The notes under the pieces were generated by a model that searched no databases, had not been told where the DNA came from, and was given only the letters and a program-made list of their open reading frames with translations. The translations under genes were made by a program, and so were the position numbers. A DNA stretch of 64,000 bases from Coriobacteriaceae bacterium (GTDB lineage Bacteria; Actinomycetota; Coriobacteriia; Coriobacteriales; Coriobacteriaceae): positions 124,001 through 188,000 of the forward strand of contig CADFMD010000003.1 of assembly GCA_902835305.1 (NCBI GenBank), in the 5' to 3' direction. Below are positions 42,013 to 50,482 of the stretch, piece by piece; position 1 is the first letter of the stretch; each line of letters starts with the position of its first letter.

Positions 42013-44253
42013 GTGGCAAAGAAGAAGACGAAGAACCAGCCAAAGAAAAAGCAGGTCAACGCCGAGAACGTCATCGGCCTGCACTCCGAGGTCACCGACC
42101 AGCCGATTACGCAGACGCTCGAGGTCAACTACATGCCCTACGCTATGAGCGTCAACGTCTCGCGTGCATTCCCCGAGATCGACGGCTTTAAGCCCTCGCA
42201 CCGCAAGCTGCTCTACACTATGTACAAGATGGGCCTGCTCAAGGGCGAGCGCCAAAAGAGCGCCAACATCGTGGGCCAGACCATGAAGCTCAACCCACAC
42301 GGAGACGCCGCCATCTACGAGACGATGGTGCGCCTGGCCACGGGCAACGAGGCGCTGCTTGCTCCTTTCGTGGAGTCGAAGGGCAACTTTGGCAAGTACT
42401 ATTCGGGCGACCTGAGCTACGCCGCCTCGCGTTACACCGAGGCCAAGCTCTCCCCCATCAGCGCCGAGATCTTCAAGGACATCGACAAGGACCCGGTCGA
42501 CTTCGTCGACAGCTACGACGGCGCCATGAAGGAGCCGCGCCTGCTGCCCACCACGTTCCCCAACATCCTTGTCTCGGCCAATAAGGGCATCGGCGTCGCC
42601 ATGGCGTCCGACATCTGCGGTTTCAACCTCAACGAGGTCTGCACCGCCACGATGCACTACCTGCAGGATCCCGACTGCGACCTGCTCGAGTACATGCCCA
42701 TGCCCGACTTCTCGACCGGCGGCGAGATTATCTACCGCCGCGAGGAGATGGAGAAGATCGTCGAGACCGGCCTTGGCAGCTTCCAGATTCGCTCCCGCTG
42801 GCGCTGGATTCCCGAAGAGCGCATCATCGAGGTCTACGAGATCCCCTACACCACCAAGACCGATGTCATCATCGAGCGCATCGTCAAGCTCTCCAAGGAG
42901 GGCAAGGTCAAAGAGATCGCCGACATCCGCGACGAGACCGACCTTTCGGGCCTGCGCATCGCCATCGATCTTAAGCGCGGTGTCGACCCCGATAAGCTCA
43001 TGGCCAAGCTCTATCGCTCGACCACGCTGCAGGATTCATTCTCGTGCAACTTCAACGTGCTGGTCGACGGCTATCCCCGCGTTATGGGCGTGCGTCAGAT
43101 CCTGCACGAGTGGGTCAAGTGGCGTATTGAGTCCACGCGTCGCCGCATTAACTTTGACCTGGGCAAAAAGTCCGAGCGCCTGCACCTGCTGCACGGCCTT
43201 GAGGCAATTCTGCTCGACATCGACAAGGCCATCGCCATCATCCGCGGCACTAAGCTCGAGGCAGAGGTTGTACCCAACCTTATGAAGGGTTTCGACATCG
43301 ACGAGACCCAGGCCGAGTTTGTCGCCGAGCTCAAGCTCCGCAACATCAACGAGGAGTACATCCTCAACCGCACCAAGGACATCGCTAAGCTCGAGGGTGA
43401 GATCGCCGAACTCGAGGAGATCCTCTCCAGCGAAGAGAACATCAAGAAGGTCATCAGCGACGAGCTGGCCGCGGTTAACAAGAAGTACGTGATGCCGCGC
43501 CGCACGGGCAGGATCGAGCCCCATGAGGTTATCGAGGTAAGCTTGGAGCCCGAGGTCGAGGAGTACCCGGTTACCATCATGCTTTCGCGCGATGGCTACC
43601 TCAAGAAGATGACGGACCGCGTGCTCAAGAAGGCGACCACGCTCAAGTACAAGGACGGCGACAAACCCTTTATCGAGTTCCCGTCCTCCAACACGCACGA
43701 GCTGCTGGTCTTTACCAACAAGAGCCAGGTGTACAAGTGCAAGGTCGCGGCGTTTGAGGATACCAAGTCGGCCCAGCTGGGCTCGTACCTTCCGACCGAT
43801 CTCGAGATGGAACCCGACGAGAGCGTCATCTGGGTCATCGACCCCGAGGACTACAAGGCCGACGTGCTGTTCGTCTTTGAGAACGGCCGCGTGGTGCGTG
43901 TCGCGCTTTCTGGATACGTTACCAAGACCAACCGCAAGCGCCTTAAGAACGCCATCTACGGCGGCAGCAAGCTGCTGTATGCGCAGGTGCTCAAGGAGGA
44001 CCGCGACCTCGCGCTGGTCTCGAGCGACTACCGCCTGATGAACTTCAACACGTCGCTGCTCAAGACCAAGACGACCACCAACACGCAGGGCGTCCAGGCC
44101 TTTACGGCCAAGAAGGGCCGCTCGGTCACCACCGTCGGCACGACCGAGGAGATCCTCGGCGCCGGCGTCTCGGCCGAAAAGTTCACCGCACAGAGCCTCC
44201 CCTCTGCCGGTGCCCTCATGAAAGAAAACGACATGCCGAGCCTGTTTGACTAA
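42013..44253 (+). CDS. Type II topoisomerase A subunit (divergent GyrA/ParC family)
   Basis: 746 residues. Breakage-reunion domain with FKPSHRKLLYTMYKMGL and catalytic Tyr141 in SRYTEAKLSPIS; a coiled-coil tower region with long Glu/Lys helices (for example IAELEEILSSEENIKKVISD); and a C-terminal domain of degenerate beta-propeller repeats (about 500-720). The GyrA box (QRRGGKG) that marks true gyrase was not seen, which favours a relaxing/decatenating role over negative supercoiling. Downstream of the B subunit, on the same transcript. A basic N-terminal tail (MAKKKTKNQPKKKQ) is unusual. Confidence 0.88.
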   Translation: MAKKKTKNQPKKKQVNAENVIGLHSEVTDQPITQTLEVNYMPYAMSVNVSRAFPEIDGFKPSHRKLLYTMYKMGLLKGERQKSANIVGQTMKLNPHGDAAIYETMVRLATGNEALLAPFVESKGNFGKYYSGDLSYAASRYTEAKLSPISAEIFKDIDKDPVDFVDSYDGAMKEPRLLPTTFPNILVSANKGIGVAMASDICGFNLNEVCTATMHYLQDPDCDLLEYMPMPDFSTGGEIIYRREEMEKIVETGLGSFQIRSRWRWIPEERIIEVYEIPYTTKTDVIIERIVKLSKEGKVKEIADIRDETDLSGLRIAIDLKRGVDPDKLMAKLYRSTTLQDSFSCNFNVLVDGYPRVMGVRQILHEWVKWRIESTRRRINFDLGKKSERLHLLHGLEAILLDIDKAIAIIRGTKLEAEVVPNLMKGFDIDETQAEFVAELKLRNINEEYILNRTKDIAKLEGEIAELEEILSSEENIKKVISDELAAVNKKYVMPRRTGRIEPHEVIEVSLEPEVEEYPVTIMLSRDGYLKKMTDRVLKKATTLKYKDGDKPFIEFPSSNTHELLVFTNKSQVYKCKVAAFEDTKSAQLGSYLPTDLEMEPDESVIWVIDPEDYKADVLFVFENGRVVRVALSGYVTKTNRKRLKNAIYGGSKLLYAQVLKEDRDLALVSSDYRLMNFNTSLLKTKTTTNTQGVQAFTAKKGRSVTTVGTTEEILGAGVSAEKFTAQSLPSAGALMKENDMPSLFD

Positions 44254-44352
44254 AACAACGGCGACCAAACCGTCATGGTTTTACAAAGCAGCGGGGCCCG
44301 GAGCGCAGTAAACGCTGTGCCCTGGGCCCTATGCATTACACCAGCATCATCC

Positions 44353-45642
44353 CTATAGACAAAATGCCGCATAAAGTGGAACAGACATAAGCCCATCATT
44401 CATTCCAAAGGGCTTAGTCGATAGCCTGATAAGGCGTACGCCCGGATGGGTCTTTTTAAGTGAGGACAGGCTTCGAGATCTTGTGTTCTCTCCCGCCTTG
44501 ACTTCAATCGCAGACAAGCATCCCTGCTTCTCTACTACAAAGTCGATTTCCGCACGATTATCTCGCGCCCAATAATGCAGCGGATAGCCCATGGCTGAAA
44601 GCTGTTGGGCGACGTAGTTTTCGGTAAGTGCACCCATGAATGTGCCGCCGATGCCGGCAAGAATATCGGCGCGTTGAGCACCGGCCTTGGAGACGAGCAG
44701 CCCTGTATCCGCCTGATAGATTTTAAAAGCAGAAGGGTTAACGAAGGCCTCTAAAGGGCTTTCGATCTGCCCGACTAGGCTGCAGCGCGCCACCGTACCC
44801 GACAATACAAGCCAGTCGAGAGCATCTCCAAAGAGAGACGCATTGCCCCCCGCTCGCACTACCTTGTATTGAAATTTGCGATTCTCTTTGGCAAGCTGCT
44901 GTGGAATGGAATCGAAGCACGCACGCGTCTTTGCGCTCAAGCGTTCATCAGCATATTTATTGTTGTCGGCGGAATATCCGTCGAGAATAATCCGATGCTT
45001 TTCGGCCACATCAATGATTGACTGATCATCGATGTACGTTTGGACCGCCTCGGGCATTCCGCCAACAACAAGATACTGTCGATAGAGCCCAAGCGCCTTT
45101 TCATGAAGGCTTGGCGCAAGAGGACCCATTATCTCGAATGATGAGCGTATCTCGTCGACCAGCTGATCGTGCCCCATCGCCCAGAGAAACTCCTCGAAAT
45201 CGAGTGGAGCCATCTCAATCAAGTCGGTCTTTCCGACGGGGAACGAATACGACTGATGGTTAATGGCAACCCCAAGAAGCGACCCGGCAGCCGCAACGTA
45301 ATACTCGGGAGCATCTTCGCAAAAGTATTTAAGGGAAGTGAGCGCTTCCTCGCATGCCTGGATCTCGTCAATGAACAGTAAGGTTTTGCCAGGCACGATA
45401 CGCTGTCCCGTACGAGCCTCGATCGCACGTACGATCGAATGAGGGTCAAGACCGCCCGAAAAATCCGCTCGCGCCGACCGGTCGTTCTCAAGATTAACGT
45501 AGACAACCGATTCGAAAAGATCCTGGGCGTACGTTCTGAGCAAATAGGTCTTGCCACACTGGCGCACGCCTTTGACCAGCAAAGGTTTTCTATCAGCTCT
45601 GTCTCGCCATTCCCTAAGGAGCTCGTCTGCCTTGCGACGCAT
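44353..45642 (-). CDS. AAA-type ATPase with DUF4143 domain
   Basis: 429 residues. Walker A GVRQCGKTYLL near residue 24 (GxxxCGKT, an atypical Cys before GKT), Walker B LLFIDEIQ near residue 88, sensor-like AAGSLLG, and the C-terminal DUF4143 with GALTENYVAQQLSAMG, YWARDNRAEIDFVVEKQG and AIEVKAGENTRSRSLSS. The last segment carries the D-x-V / E-x-K pattern of a PD-(D/E)XK-like fold, although activity in this family is unproven. Such genes are common in gut genomes and often strain-specific. Start ATG 45642 is near the upstream AT-rich gap. Confidence 0.9.
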   Translation of the reverse strand: MRRKADELLREWRDRADRKPLLVKGVRQCGKTYLLRTYAQDLFESVVYVNLENDRSARADFSGGLDPHSIVRAIEARTGQRIVPGKTLLFIDEIQACEEALTSLKYFCEDAPEYYVAAAGSLLGVAINHQSYSFPVGKTDLIEMAPLDFEEFLWAMGHDQLVDEIRSSFEIMGPLAPSLHEKALGLYRQYLVVGGMPEAVQTYIDDQSIIDVAEKHRIILDGYSADNNKYADERLSAKTRACFDSIPQQLAKENRKFQYKVVRAGGNASLFGDALDWLVLSGTVARCSLVGQIESPLEAFVNPSAFKIYQADTGLLVSKAGAQRADILAGIGGTFMGALTENYVAQQLSAMGYPLHYWARDNRAEIDFVVEKQGCLSAIEVKAGENTRSRSLSSLKKTHPGVRLIRLSTKPFGMNDGLMSVPLYAAFCL

Positions 45643-45822
45643 ACGTAACCTTCCCTCATGAACTTCTATTTGACAATATTTTAACGCGGATTAATTTGTT
45701 TTCAGTTATTTTTCTGCGTTTAATAATTGTTCTATACGGCACTTGAGGGAATTCGCCCCTATCTCTCGGTAAGGACAGCAAGCATTTCCACCAACGCTGA
45801 TTGCCATGCGTTCTTCTTGTCC

Positions 45823-46353
45823 TTAGGCAAGCTTGCGAGCGAGCTCTCGCACCTCTTTCAACTTGGGCGAGGATGCCATGCTGTCGCGCTCGGTCATACC
45901 GCTGATGGTGACAATGCCCTGGTCCTCCCACTTGCAGTACGCGCAGGTTGACTTGTACATAGCGATCGCCGCATCATAGACACCCTCGCTGTGGCTATCG
46001 AGCAAAAGGGCCGTCTTGGTGAACGGGAAACCCGTGGCACCGAAGGCGTACAGGCGGTCGATGGCGGTCTTTTCCTGCGCAGTGATGTCAAACCAGTAGA
46101 TAGGCGAAGCGAAGACAACCATGTCGGTGTCTTTCAGCGACTCAATCACGTTGGCCATGTCATCCTTCTGCACGCAGACGCCCTCATGGGCGAAGCAGTA
46201 CTGGCATCCCAAGCAGCCGGCGATCTTCTTGCTGGCAACGCGGATGACCTCGACCGTATGGCCGCCCTCACGCGCGGTCTCGGCAAACGCCTCGACCATG
46301 GTATCGGTATTGGCGCCCTTACGCGGGCTGCCGCTCAATACAACGATATTCAT
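45823..46353 (-). CDS. Flavodoxin-family NAD(P)H-dependent oxidoreductase
   Basis: 176 residues of flavodoxin-like fold: SGSPRKGANTDTM binds the FMN phosphate, then GCLGCQYCFAHEGVCVQKDD (Cys-rich segment seen in iron-sulfur flavoproteins) and FASPIYWFDITAQEKTAIDR. Family members reduce quinones, azo or nitro compounds or act in electron transfer. AAGGAGAG precedes the start. It lies 204 bp before the TetR gene on the same strand. A paralogue is at 53799-54338. Confidence 0.88.
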   Translation of the reverse strand: MNIVVLSGSPRKGANTDTMVEAFAETAREGGHTVEVIRVASKKIAGCLGCQYCFAHEGVCVQKDDMANVIESLKDTDMVVFASPIYWFDITAQEKTAIDRLYAFGATGFPFTKTALLLDSHSEGVYDAAIAMYKSTCAYCKWEDQGIVTISGMTERDSMASSPKLKEVRELARKLA

Positions 46354-46557
46354 AGGATTCCCTCTCCTTCATGCTGCAGGCGCGCAGCATTTTTTCTTGT
46401 AACCAAAACAAATGGGGTTAATCAATCGCCAGCAGGCCATATCTCTTGCTCAAGTTCCCTAAAGAAGCTCAAGGCGATTGCGATTGCCTTATACAACATC
46501 GAAAACCAAAGAGGGGCCATAGCAACGTCGCCTGCCTGAACTGGCACGCTGTCAAGA

Positions 46558-47112
46558 TCAACTACGGGGATCGCGACGAGCCGATACCGCCCGCATGCCC
46601 CCTTCGGAATAGGCGCTGAGCAGCTCCTGAGCGTGGGCAAACTCGGGCCCTCGCCTCCAACCGAGCAGGCGGTTGACCGCGAGATTTCCCTGGACGTTGT
46701 GGACGAAGAGCAGATAGGCGTCCTCGCGCGAAAGCCCAGTCTCCTCCATGATCGAGGGAACCATCTGCTCGGCGCCGCGCTCGACGACGCGCTGTGCCAC
46801 CCGGGCGTACGCGTCGTCATCCGAGTAGAGCAGATAATAGTCATCGTTTGCCGGCGGACGCTGGCAGAGGGCACCCGCCTCCGTTCCCTCGAGCGGTGGC
46901 ACCGCCGCCAAGGCCTCGTCGATAAGCGCGTCAAGCAGGGCGAACTTGTCCTCGTGGTGCAGATAGAACGTGCCACGGTTGATATCGGCGCGGCGGCAGA
47001 TATCCGCTACCGTCATCTTCGCGAAGCCGACCTCGGCCAGCAGCGCGAAGAACGCCTCCCGTATGACCGAGAGTGTATAGCGTCGGCGACGATCGATCTT
47101 CCCCGCTTCCAT
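46558..47112 (-). CDS. TetR-family regulator, divergent from the sirtuin cluster
   Basis: 184 residues. The N-terminal helix-turn-helix (KIDRRRRYTLSVIREAFFAL, then VGFAKMTVADICRRADINRG and TFYLHHEDKFALLDALIDE) is intact; the ligand domain is short. ATG 47112 follows GGAGGGG. The gene is divergent from three sirtuin-like genes, and a dyad overlaps their promoter, so it likely represses them. A shorter, broken copy of the gene lies at 49788-50138. Confidence 0.9.
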   Translation of the reverse strand: MEAGKIDRRRRYTLSVIREAFFALLAEVGFAKMTVADICRRADINRGTFYLHHEDKFALLDALIDEALAAVPPLEGTEAGALCQRPPANDDYYLLYSDDDAYARVAQRVVERGAEQMVPSIMEETGLSREDAYLLFVHNVQGNLAVNRLLGWRRGPEFAHAQELLSAYSEGGMRAVSARRDPRS

Positions 47113-47216
47113 TACCCCTCCAATTGCAACGCTCGACAATGCCCGGCAAACGCTCGTTTATCGACAGCAGGCCGAAGCTGTTCATTGCTCTTAAGCAAAT
47201 CGACATGGATACTTTT

Positions 47217-47236
47217 TATAGACACCTGTTTATAAT
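47217..47236 (+). promoter_or_regulatory. Dyad and -10 box of the sirtuin promoter (candidate TetR operator)
   Basis: TATAGACA-CC-TGTTTATA (47217-47234) is a near-perfect dyad overlapping a TATAAT box (47231-47236). The same segment is conserved in front of the broken copy at 50244-50261 although flanking DNA has drifted. Confidence 0.5.
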
Positions 47237-47255
47237 AGCTGAAAGAAGGTATCCA

Positions 47256-48221
47256 GTGACCCTGTACGAGCAGCTCGTTATCGAGCTCACCAACCGATCG
47301 TTTTCCCTTCATGCCGCCTACCGCAGCGGCAGCACGCCCTATGAGCTGAGTGACCGCGAGCCCGAGCCCTACGACCAGCAAATCGAGGACTTCGCCCGTA
47401 TGATCGAAGAAGCCGATTGCGTGCTGGTGGGCGGGGCCTCCGGGCTCTCCGCGGCGGGCGGCGGCGACTTCTACTACGAGGACAACGCGACCTATCGCAA
47501 GCATTTCGGCAAATTCGCCGAGCGTTACGGTTTCAAGGGCGCTTTCGAGGGGTCGTTCTACCGCTGGCCCACCGCCGAGGCGCGCTGGGGATACCTCGCC
47601 ACCTTCCTCGACACCACGCTCAACGCCCCGCTGCGCAAGCCCTACAAGGACCTCGACGCCATTCTCGCCGAGAAGGATTTCTTCGTGCTCACCACCAACC
47701 AGGACACGCAGTTTGTGAAGCTCTATCCCTGGGAGAAAGTGGCAGAGATCCAAGGCGACCACCGCTTCTTTCAGTGCTCCCGCTGTTGCACCGACGCGGT
47801 GTGGGATGCGGTCGAGCCGGTCTCCAACATGGTAGAGGCCATGGGAGACGGCCTTGAGGTTCCGACAGAGCTCGTGCCGCGCTGCCCGCACTGCGGGGCA
47901 GAGGCGTTCCCCTGGGTTCGCGGCTACGGCAACTTCCTGCAGGGCGAACTCTACGAGGAGCAGTACCGCAAGGTGTCCGACTGGCTCGACGCGCACGCAC
48001 GGCAGAGGATCCTCTTCCTCGAGCTGGGTGTGGGCCGCATGACGCCCGCGTTTATCCAGGAGCCGTTCTGGGCCCTCACGGCGCAGTTACCGCAGGCCAG
48101 CTACATCGCCGTAAACAACAAGACGCAGTTTCTCCCCCGCGCGATCGAGGATCGGGGGCTCGCCGTTCGCGCCGACATCGCCGACGTGCTTGCCGACGTG
48201 CGCAAGACGCTGGGGAGGTAG
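47256..48221 (+). CDS. Sirtuin-like protein, class M (SirTM)-type, paralogue 1
   Basis: 321 residues. The NAD-binding motif is GGASGLSAAGG (residues 59-69). The usual sirtuin QNxD becomes TTNQDTQ (Asn148), and the catalytic His of HGS is replaced by Gln166 (EIQGD). A four-Cys zinc ribbon (Cys174, Cys177/178, Cys210, Cys213) and ILFLELGVGRMTPAFI follow. Gln at the His position and the xELGVGxxTPxFI stretch are recalled features of SirTM enzymes, which ADP-ribosylate a lipoylated GcvH-like carrier and work with a macrodomain protein; neither partner gene is in this window. GTG 47256 has GAAAGAAGG upstream. First gene of a three-sirtuin operon. Confidence 0.8.
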   Translation: MTLYEQLVIELTNRSFSLHAAYRSGSTPYELSDREPEPYDQQIEDFARMIEEADCVLVGGASGLSAAGGGDFYYEDNATYRKHFGKFAERYGFKGAFEGSFYRWPTAEARWGYLATFLDTTLNAPLRKPYKDLDAILAEKDFFVLTTNQDTQFVKLYPWEKVAEIQGDHRFFQCSRCCTDAVWDAVEPVSNMVEAMGDGLEVPTELVPRCPHCGAEAFPWVRGYGNFLQGELYEEQYRKVSDWLDAHARQRILFLELGVGRMTPAFIQEPFWALTAQLPQASYIAVNNKTQFLPRAIEDRGLAVRADIADVLADVRKTLGR

Positions 48222-48224
48222 CGC

Positions 48225-48923
48225 ATGGAGACGGCGAAAGCAGTTCGCATAGGCAGGGCGCTAGCCGAAGCGGATCTTGTCATCATCGGCGCTAGCAACG
48301 GACTGGACATGGCAGAGGGGCTCAACCTTTTCTGCGCCGATGCTCATTTCCAAGAGGTGTACGGGGACCTCGCCCAGGCAGACGGCATCGGCTGCATACT
48401 GCAGGGGCTTGCCTCCCCGGATGCCAGCGTGCGACGCCGATGGGCCGAGCGGTTTCATCAAAAGGAATATCTCGAATATGAGCCCAGCCCGCTCATGAAC
48501 GAGCTGCGGCGTCTTACAGAGCACGCTGACACCTTCGTGATCACGTGCAATATCGACGGGCACTTCGTACGCGCAGGGTTCAACGAGAACCGCGTGCTCG
48601 AGACGGAGGGGGGCATACGCACGTCGATCGACGAGCGGCGTCTCGCCCATCCAGACGCCCTCGCCACGGCCCAGCTCGAGGAGCTCGAGCGCCTTGTGCA
48701 AGCCCATCGCAACGGCAGGGTCGCCATCCTCGAACTTGGCGTGGGACTGCGCAACGGCATCATAAAGCACATGCTCGCCCAGATCGCGAACGTCTGCGAG
48801 CACGCCACCTACATCGTGTTCAACTACAGCCAGGCCATGGCGCCCGACGCCTCGTGCGAGACGATTCTCGTTGACGGCGATATGACCCCGGCTTTCGAGG
48901 AGATTGCCCAATGCCGTCTCTAG
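48225..48923 (+). CDS. Sirtuin-like protein without zinc ribbon, paralogue 2
   Basis: 232 residues. The N-terminal GASNGLDMAEG (residues 22-32) corresponds to the sirtuin NAD motif, and TCNIDGHFVRAGF (Asn109) to the catalytic N-x-D. Where paralogue 1 has Gln, this protein has Glu128 (LETEGG), and no zinc-binding Cys pairs exist. VAILELGVGLRNGIIKHML matches the C-terminal SirTM stretch. It is about 90 residues shorter than paralogue 1. It may be an inactive or specialised partner in a hetero-complex. Starts four bases after the first gene's stop with GGGGAGG upstream, and overlaps the next gene by 13 bases. Confidence 0.7.
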   Translation: METAKAVRIGRALAEADLVIIGASNGLDMAEGLNLFCADAHFQEVYGDLAQADGIGCILQGLASPDASVRRRWAERFHQKEYLEYEPSPLMNELRRLTEHADTFVITCNIDGHFVRAGFNENRVLETEGGIRTSIDERRLAHPDALATAQLEELERLVQAHRNGRVAILELGVGLRNGIIKHMLAQIANVCEHATYIVFNYSQAMAPDASCETILVDGDMTPAFEEIAQCRL

Positions 48924-49759
48924 AGAGGGAAGCGTATAGGCTTCGAAGCCTTATCGACGATGCCGACGCCATCATCGTCGGCATCGGCTCGGGCATGTCA
49001 AGCGCCGCCGGGTTCAACCATTACAACCGCGCAGGCATGGCGCGCGCCGGAATGACGGACTGGCAGCAAGCCTTTGGCTTCAAGAGCCTTTTCGACGGCT
49101 TCTACCACCTCTACCCCAGCCTCGAGCAGCAATGGGCCTACTACGCGCGATACATCGACTTCATGCTGCGCGAGCTGGCCTCGCAGCCCTATCTCGACCT
49201 ACGGTCCCTCATCGGCCATAAGGACTACTTCATCCTGAGCACCAATGTGGACACCCAGGCCGAGAAGACGTTTCCCGACGAGAGAACCTGTAACTATCAG
49301 GGAAGCTTCGCGCACCTTCAGTGCAAGCAGCCATGCTGCGACGAGCTCTTCGATGCGAGCCCCTACGTCGAGCGCATGCTCGCGGGCATGGCGGGGTTCG
49401 AGGTCCGCAGCGAGGATGTCCCCCGATGCCCGCATTGCGGCTGGCAGCTTGTGCCGTGGGTGCGCGACGACACGTTTCTGCAAGGTGCGGCATGGCGCGA
49501 GAGCCTCGGACGATACGAGCGCTTCGTGCGCGAGCGCAGCGATCGCCGCGTGCTGTTGCTGGAGCTCGGCGTGGGCGAGATGACCCCCGGCATCATCACG
49601 CTCCCGTTCTGGAGCATGACCGCGAAGCTGCCGGATGCGCACCTGTTGAGCGTCAACATCTCGAACGGCTCGGCTCCGCTGCAGCTCGGAAGCAAGGCAG
49701 GGGCGATCCAGGCCGATTTGGGCACGCTGCTCTCGGCGGCGCGGGCAGGTGGCGAGTAA
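48911..49759 (+). CDS. Sirtuin-like protein, class M (SirTM)-type, paralogue 3
   Basis: 282 residues. NAD motif VGIGSGMSSAAGF (about residues 23-35), STNVDTQ (Asn112), NYQGS with Gln130 in place of the catalytic His, zinc ribbon Cys138, Cys142/143, Cys173 and Cys176, and LLLELGVGEMTPGIITLPFW. It retains the longest match to SirTM and looks catalytically complete for that class. Overlap with the previous gene indicates translational coupling. A nearly identical partial copy lies at 52293-52957. Confidence 0.82.
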   Translation: MPSLEREAYRLRSLIDDADAIIVGIGSGMSSAAGFNHYNRAGMARAGMTDWQQAFGFKSLFDGFYHLYPSLEQQWAYYARYIDFMLRELASQPYLDLRSLIGHKDYFILSTNVDTQAEKTFPDERTCNYQGSFAHLQCKQPCCDELFDASPYVERMLAGMAGFEVRSEDVPRCPHCGWQLVPWVRDDTFLQGAAWRESLGRYERFVRERSDRRVLLLELGVGEMTPGIITLPFWSMTAKLPDAHLLSVNISNGSAPLQLGSKAGAIQADLGTLLSAARAGGE

Positions 49760-49787
49760 CGCGGAGCGGTAGACGCGCAATGAGGTT

Positions 49788-50138
49788 TTAGCCGCAGCCT
49801 CCGAACGAGAGGGCTCGGAGGCTGGTATTCCTGAATCGCAGGTCACGATGGGTTATCGGAATCGCGAAGAGCGGATACCGCCAGTAAGCCCCCTTCGGAA
49901 TAGGCGTTGAGCAGCTCCTGGGCATGGGCGAACTCGGGGCCTCGTCGATAAGCGCATCGAGCAGCGCGTACTTATCCTCGTAATGCAGATAGAACGTTCC
50001 CCGGTTGATCTCGGCGCGGCGGCAGATGTCCGCCACCGTCATCTTCGCGAAGCCGACCTCGGCCGGCAGCGCGAAGAACGCCTCCTGTATGACCGAGAGG
50101 GTGTAGCGCCGCCGGCGGTCGATCTTGGTTTCTCCCAT
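49788..50138 (-). pseudogene. Truncated copy of the TetR regulator
   Basis: The helix-turn-helix is conserved (KIDRRRRYTLSVIQEAFFAL, VADICRRAEINRGTFYLHYE), and ATG 50138 has GGAGAGG. After ALLDALIDEA the sequence jumps to what is the C-terminal end of the full gene, read out of frame (the other frame gives PEFAHAQELLNAYSEGG). An internal deletion of roughly 200 bp across a short GAGGC homology explains this. The product, if made, would be a DNA-binding head with no ligand domain. Confidence 0.8.
49797..49822. repeat. GCCTCCG hairpin repeat, copy 1
   Basis: GCCTCCG (49797-49803) and CGGAGGC (49816-49822) around a 12-base loop. A matching hairpin with nearly the same loop is at 54947-54972. 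Confidence 0.7.
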
Positions 50139-50243
50139 CGCCTCTCCAATCTGAGTCGTTTGACAATGTCCAGTAGCTGTTCGTTTATCGACAGGTGCAC
50201 GCGTTTGTTCATTGCCCCTGCGAAAATCAACAAGGATACTGTT

Positions 50244-50261
50244 TATAGACACCTGTTTTTT
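50244..50261 (+). promoter_or_regulatory. Second copy of the sirtuin-promoter dyad
   Basis: TATAGACACCTGTTTTTT lies at the same distance from its start codon as the dyad at 47217-47234. The left half is unchanged, the right half has drifted. Confidence 0.45.
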
Positions 50262-50281
50262 ATAGCTGAAAGGGAGCACGG

Positions 50282-50482
50282 ATGACCCTGTGCGAGAAGC
50301 TCGGCATCGGGCTTGTCAGCCGATCGTTTTCCCATCGGGCCGTCTATCGAAACGGCGGCACGTCATACGATTTGAGCGATTGCGAGCCTGCTGCTTGCAA
50401 GCAAGATATCGAGGCTTTTGCCCGCAAGGTGGGGGAGGCTGATTGCGTGTTTACGGGAGAGGCAGGTAGGCAGGCGTTATGA
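50282..50482 (+). pseudogene. Truncated copy of sirtuin paralogue 1
   Basis: 66 residues aligned to the first 60 of paralogue 1 (TLCEKLGIGLVSRSFSHRAV and IEAFARKVGEADCVFTGEAG) and then cut within the NAD motif. The stop codon (50480-50482) overlaps the start of the first radical SAM gene. It marks the left edge of the inserted segment. Confidence 0.85.

Noticed and set aside
40843..42657. 604-codon open frame antisense to the topoisomerase genes
   Set aside because: A high-GC shadow spanning two genuine genes and their gap; its Val/Leu/Asp/His-rich composition is typical of antisense frames.
46422..46557. Fragment reading MAPLWFSMLYKAIAIALSFF
   Set aside because: A short hydrophobic frame after the TetR gene without a ribosome site or known family; too little to call.
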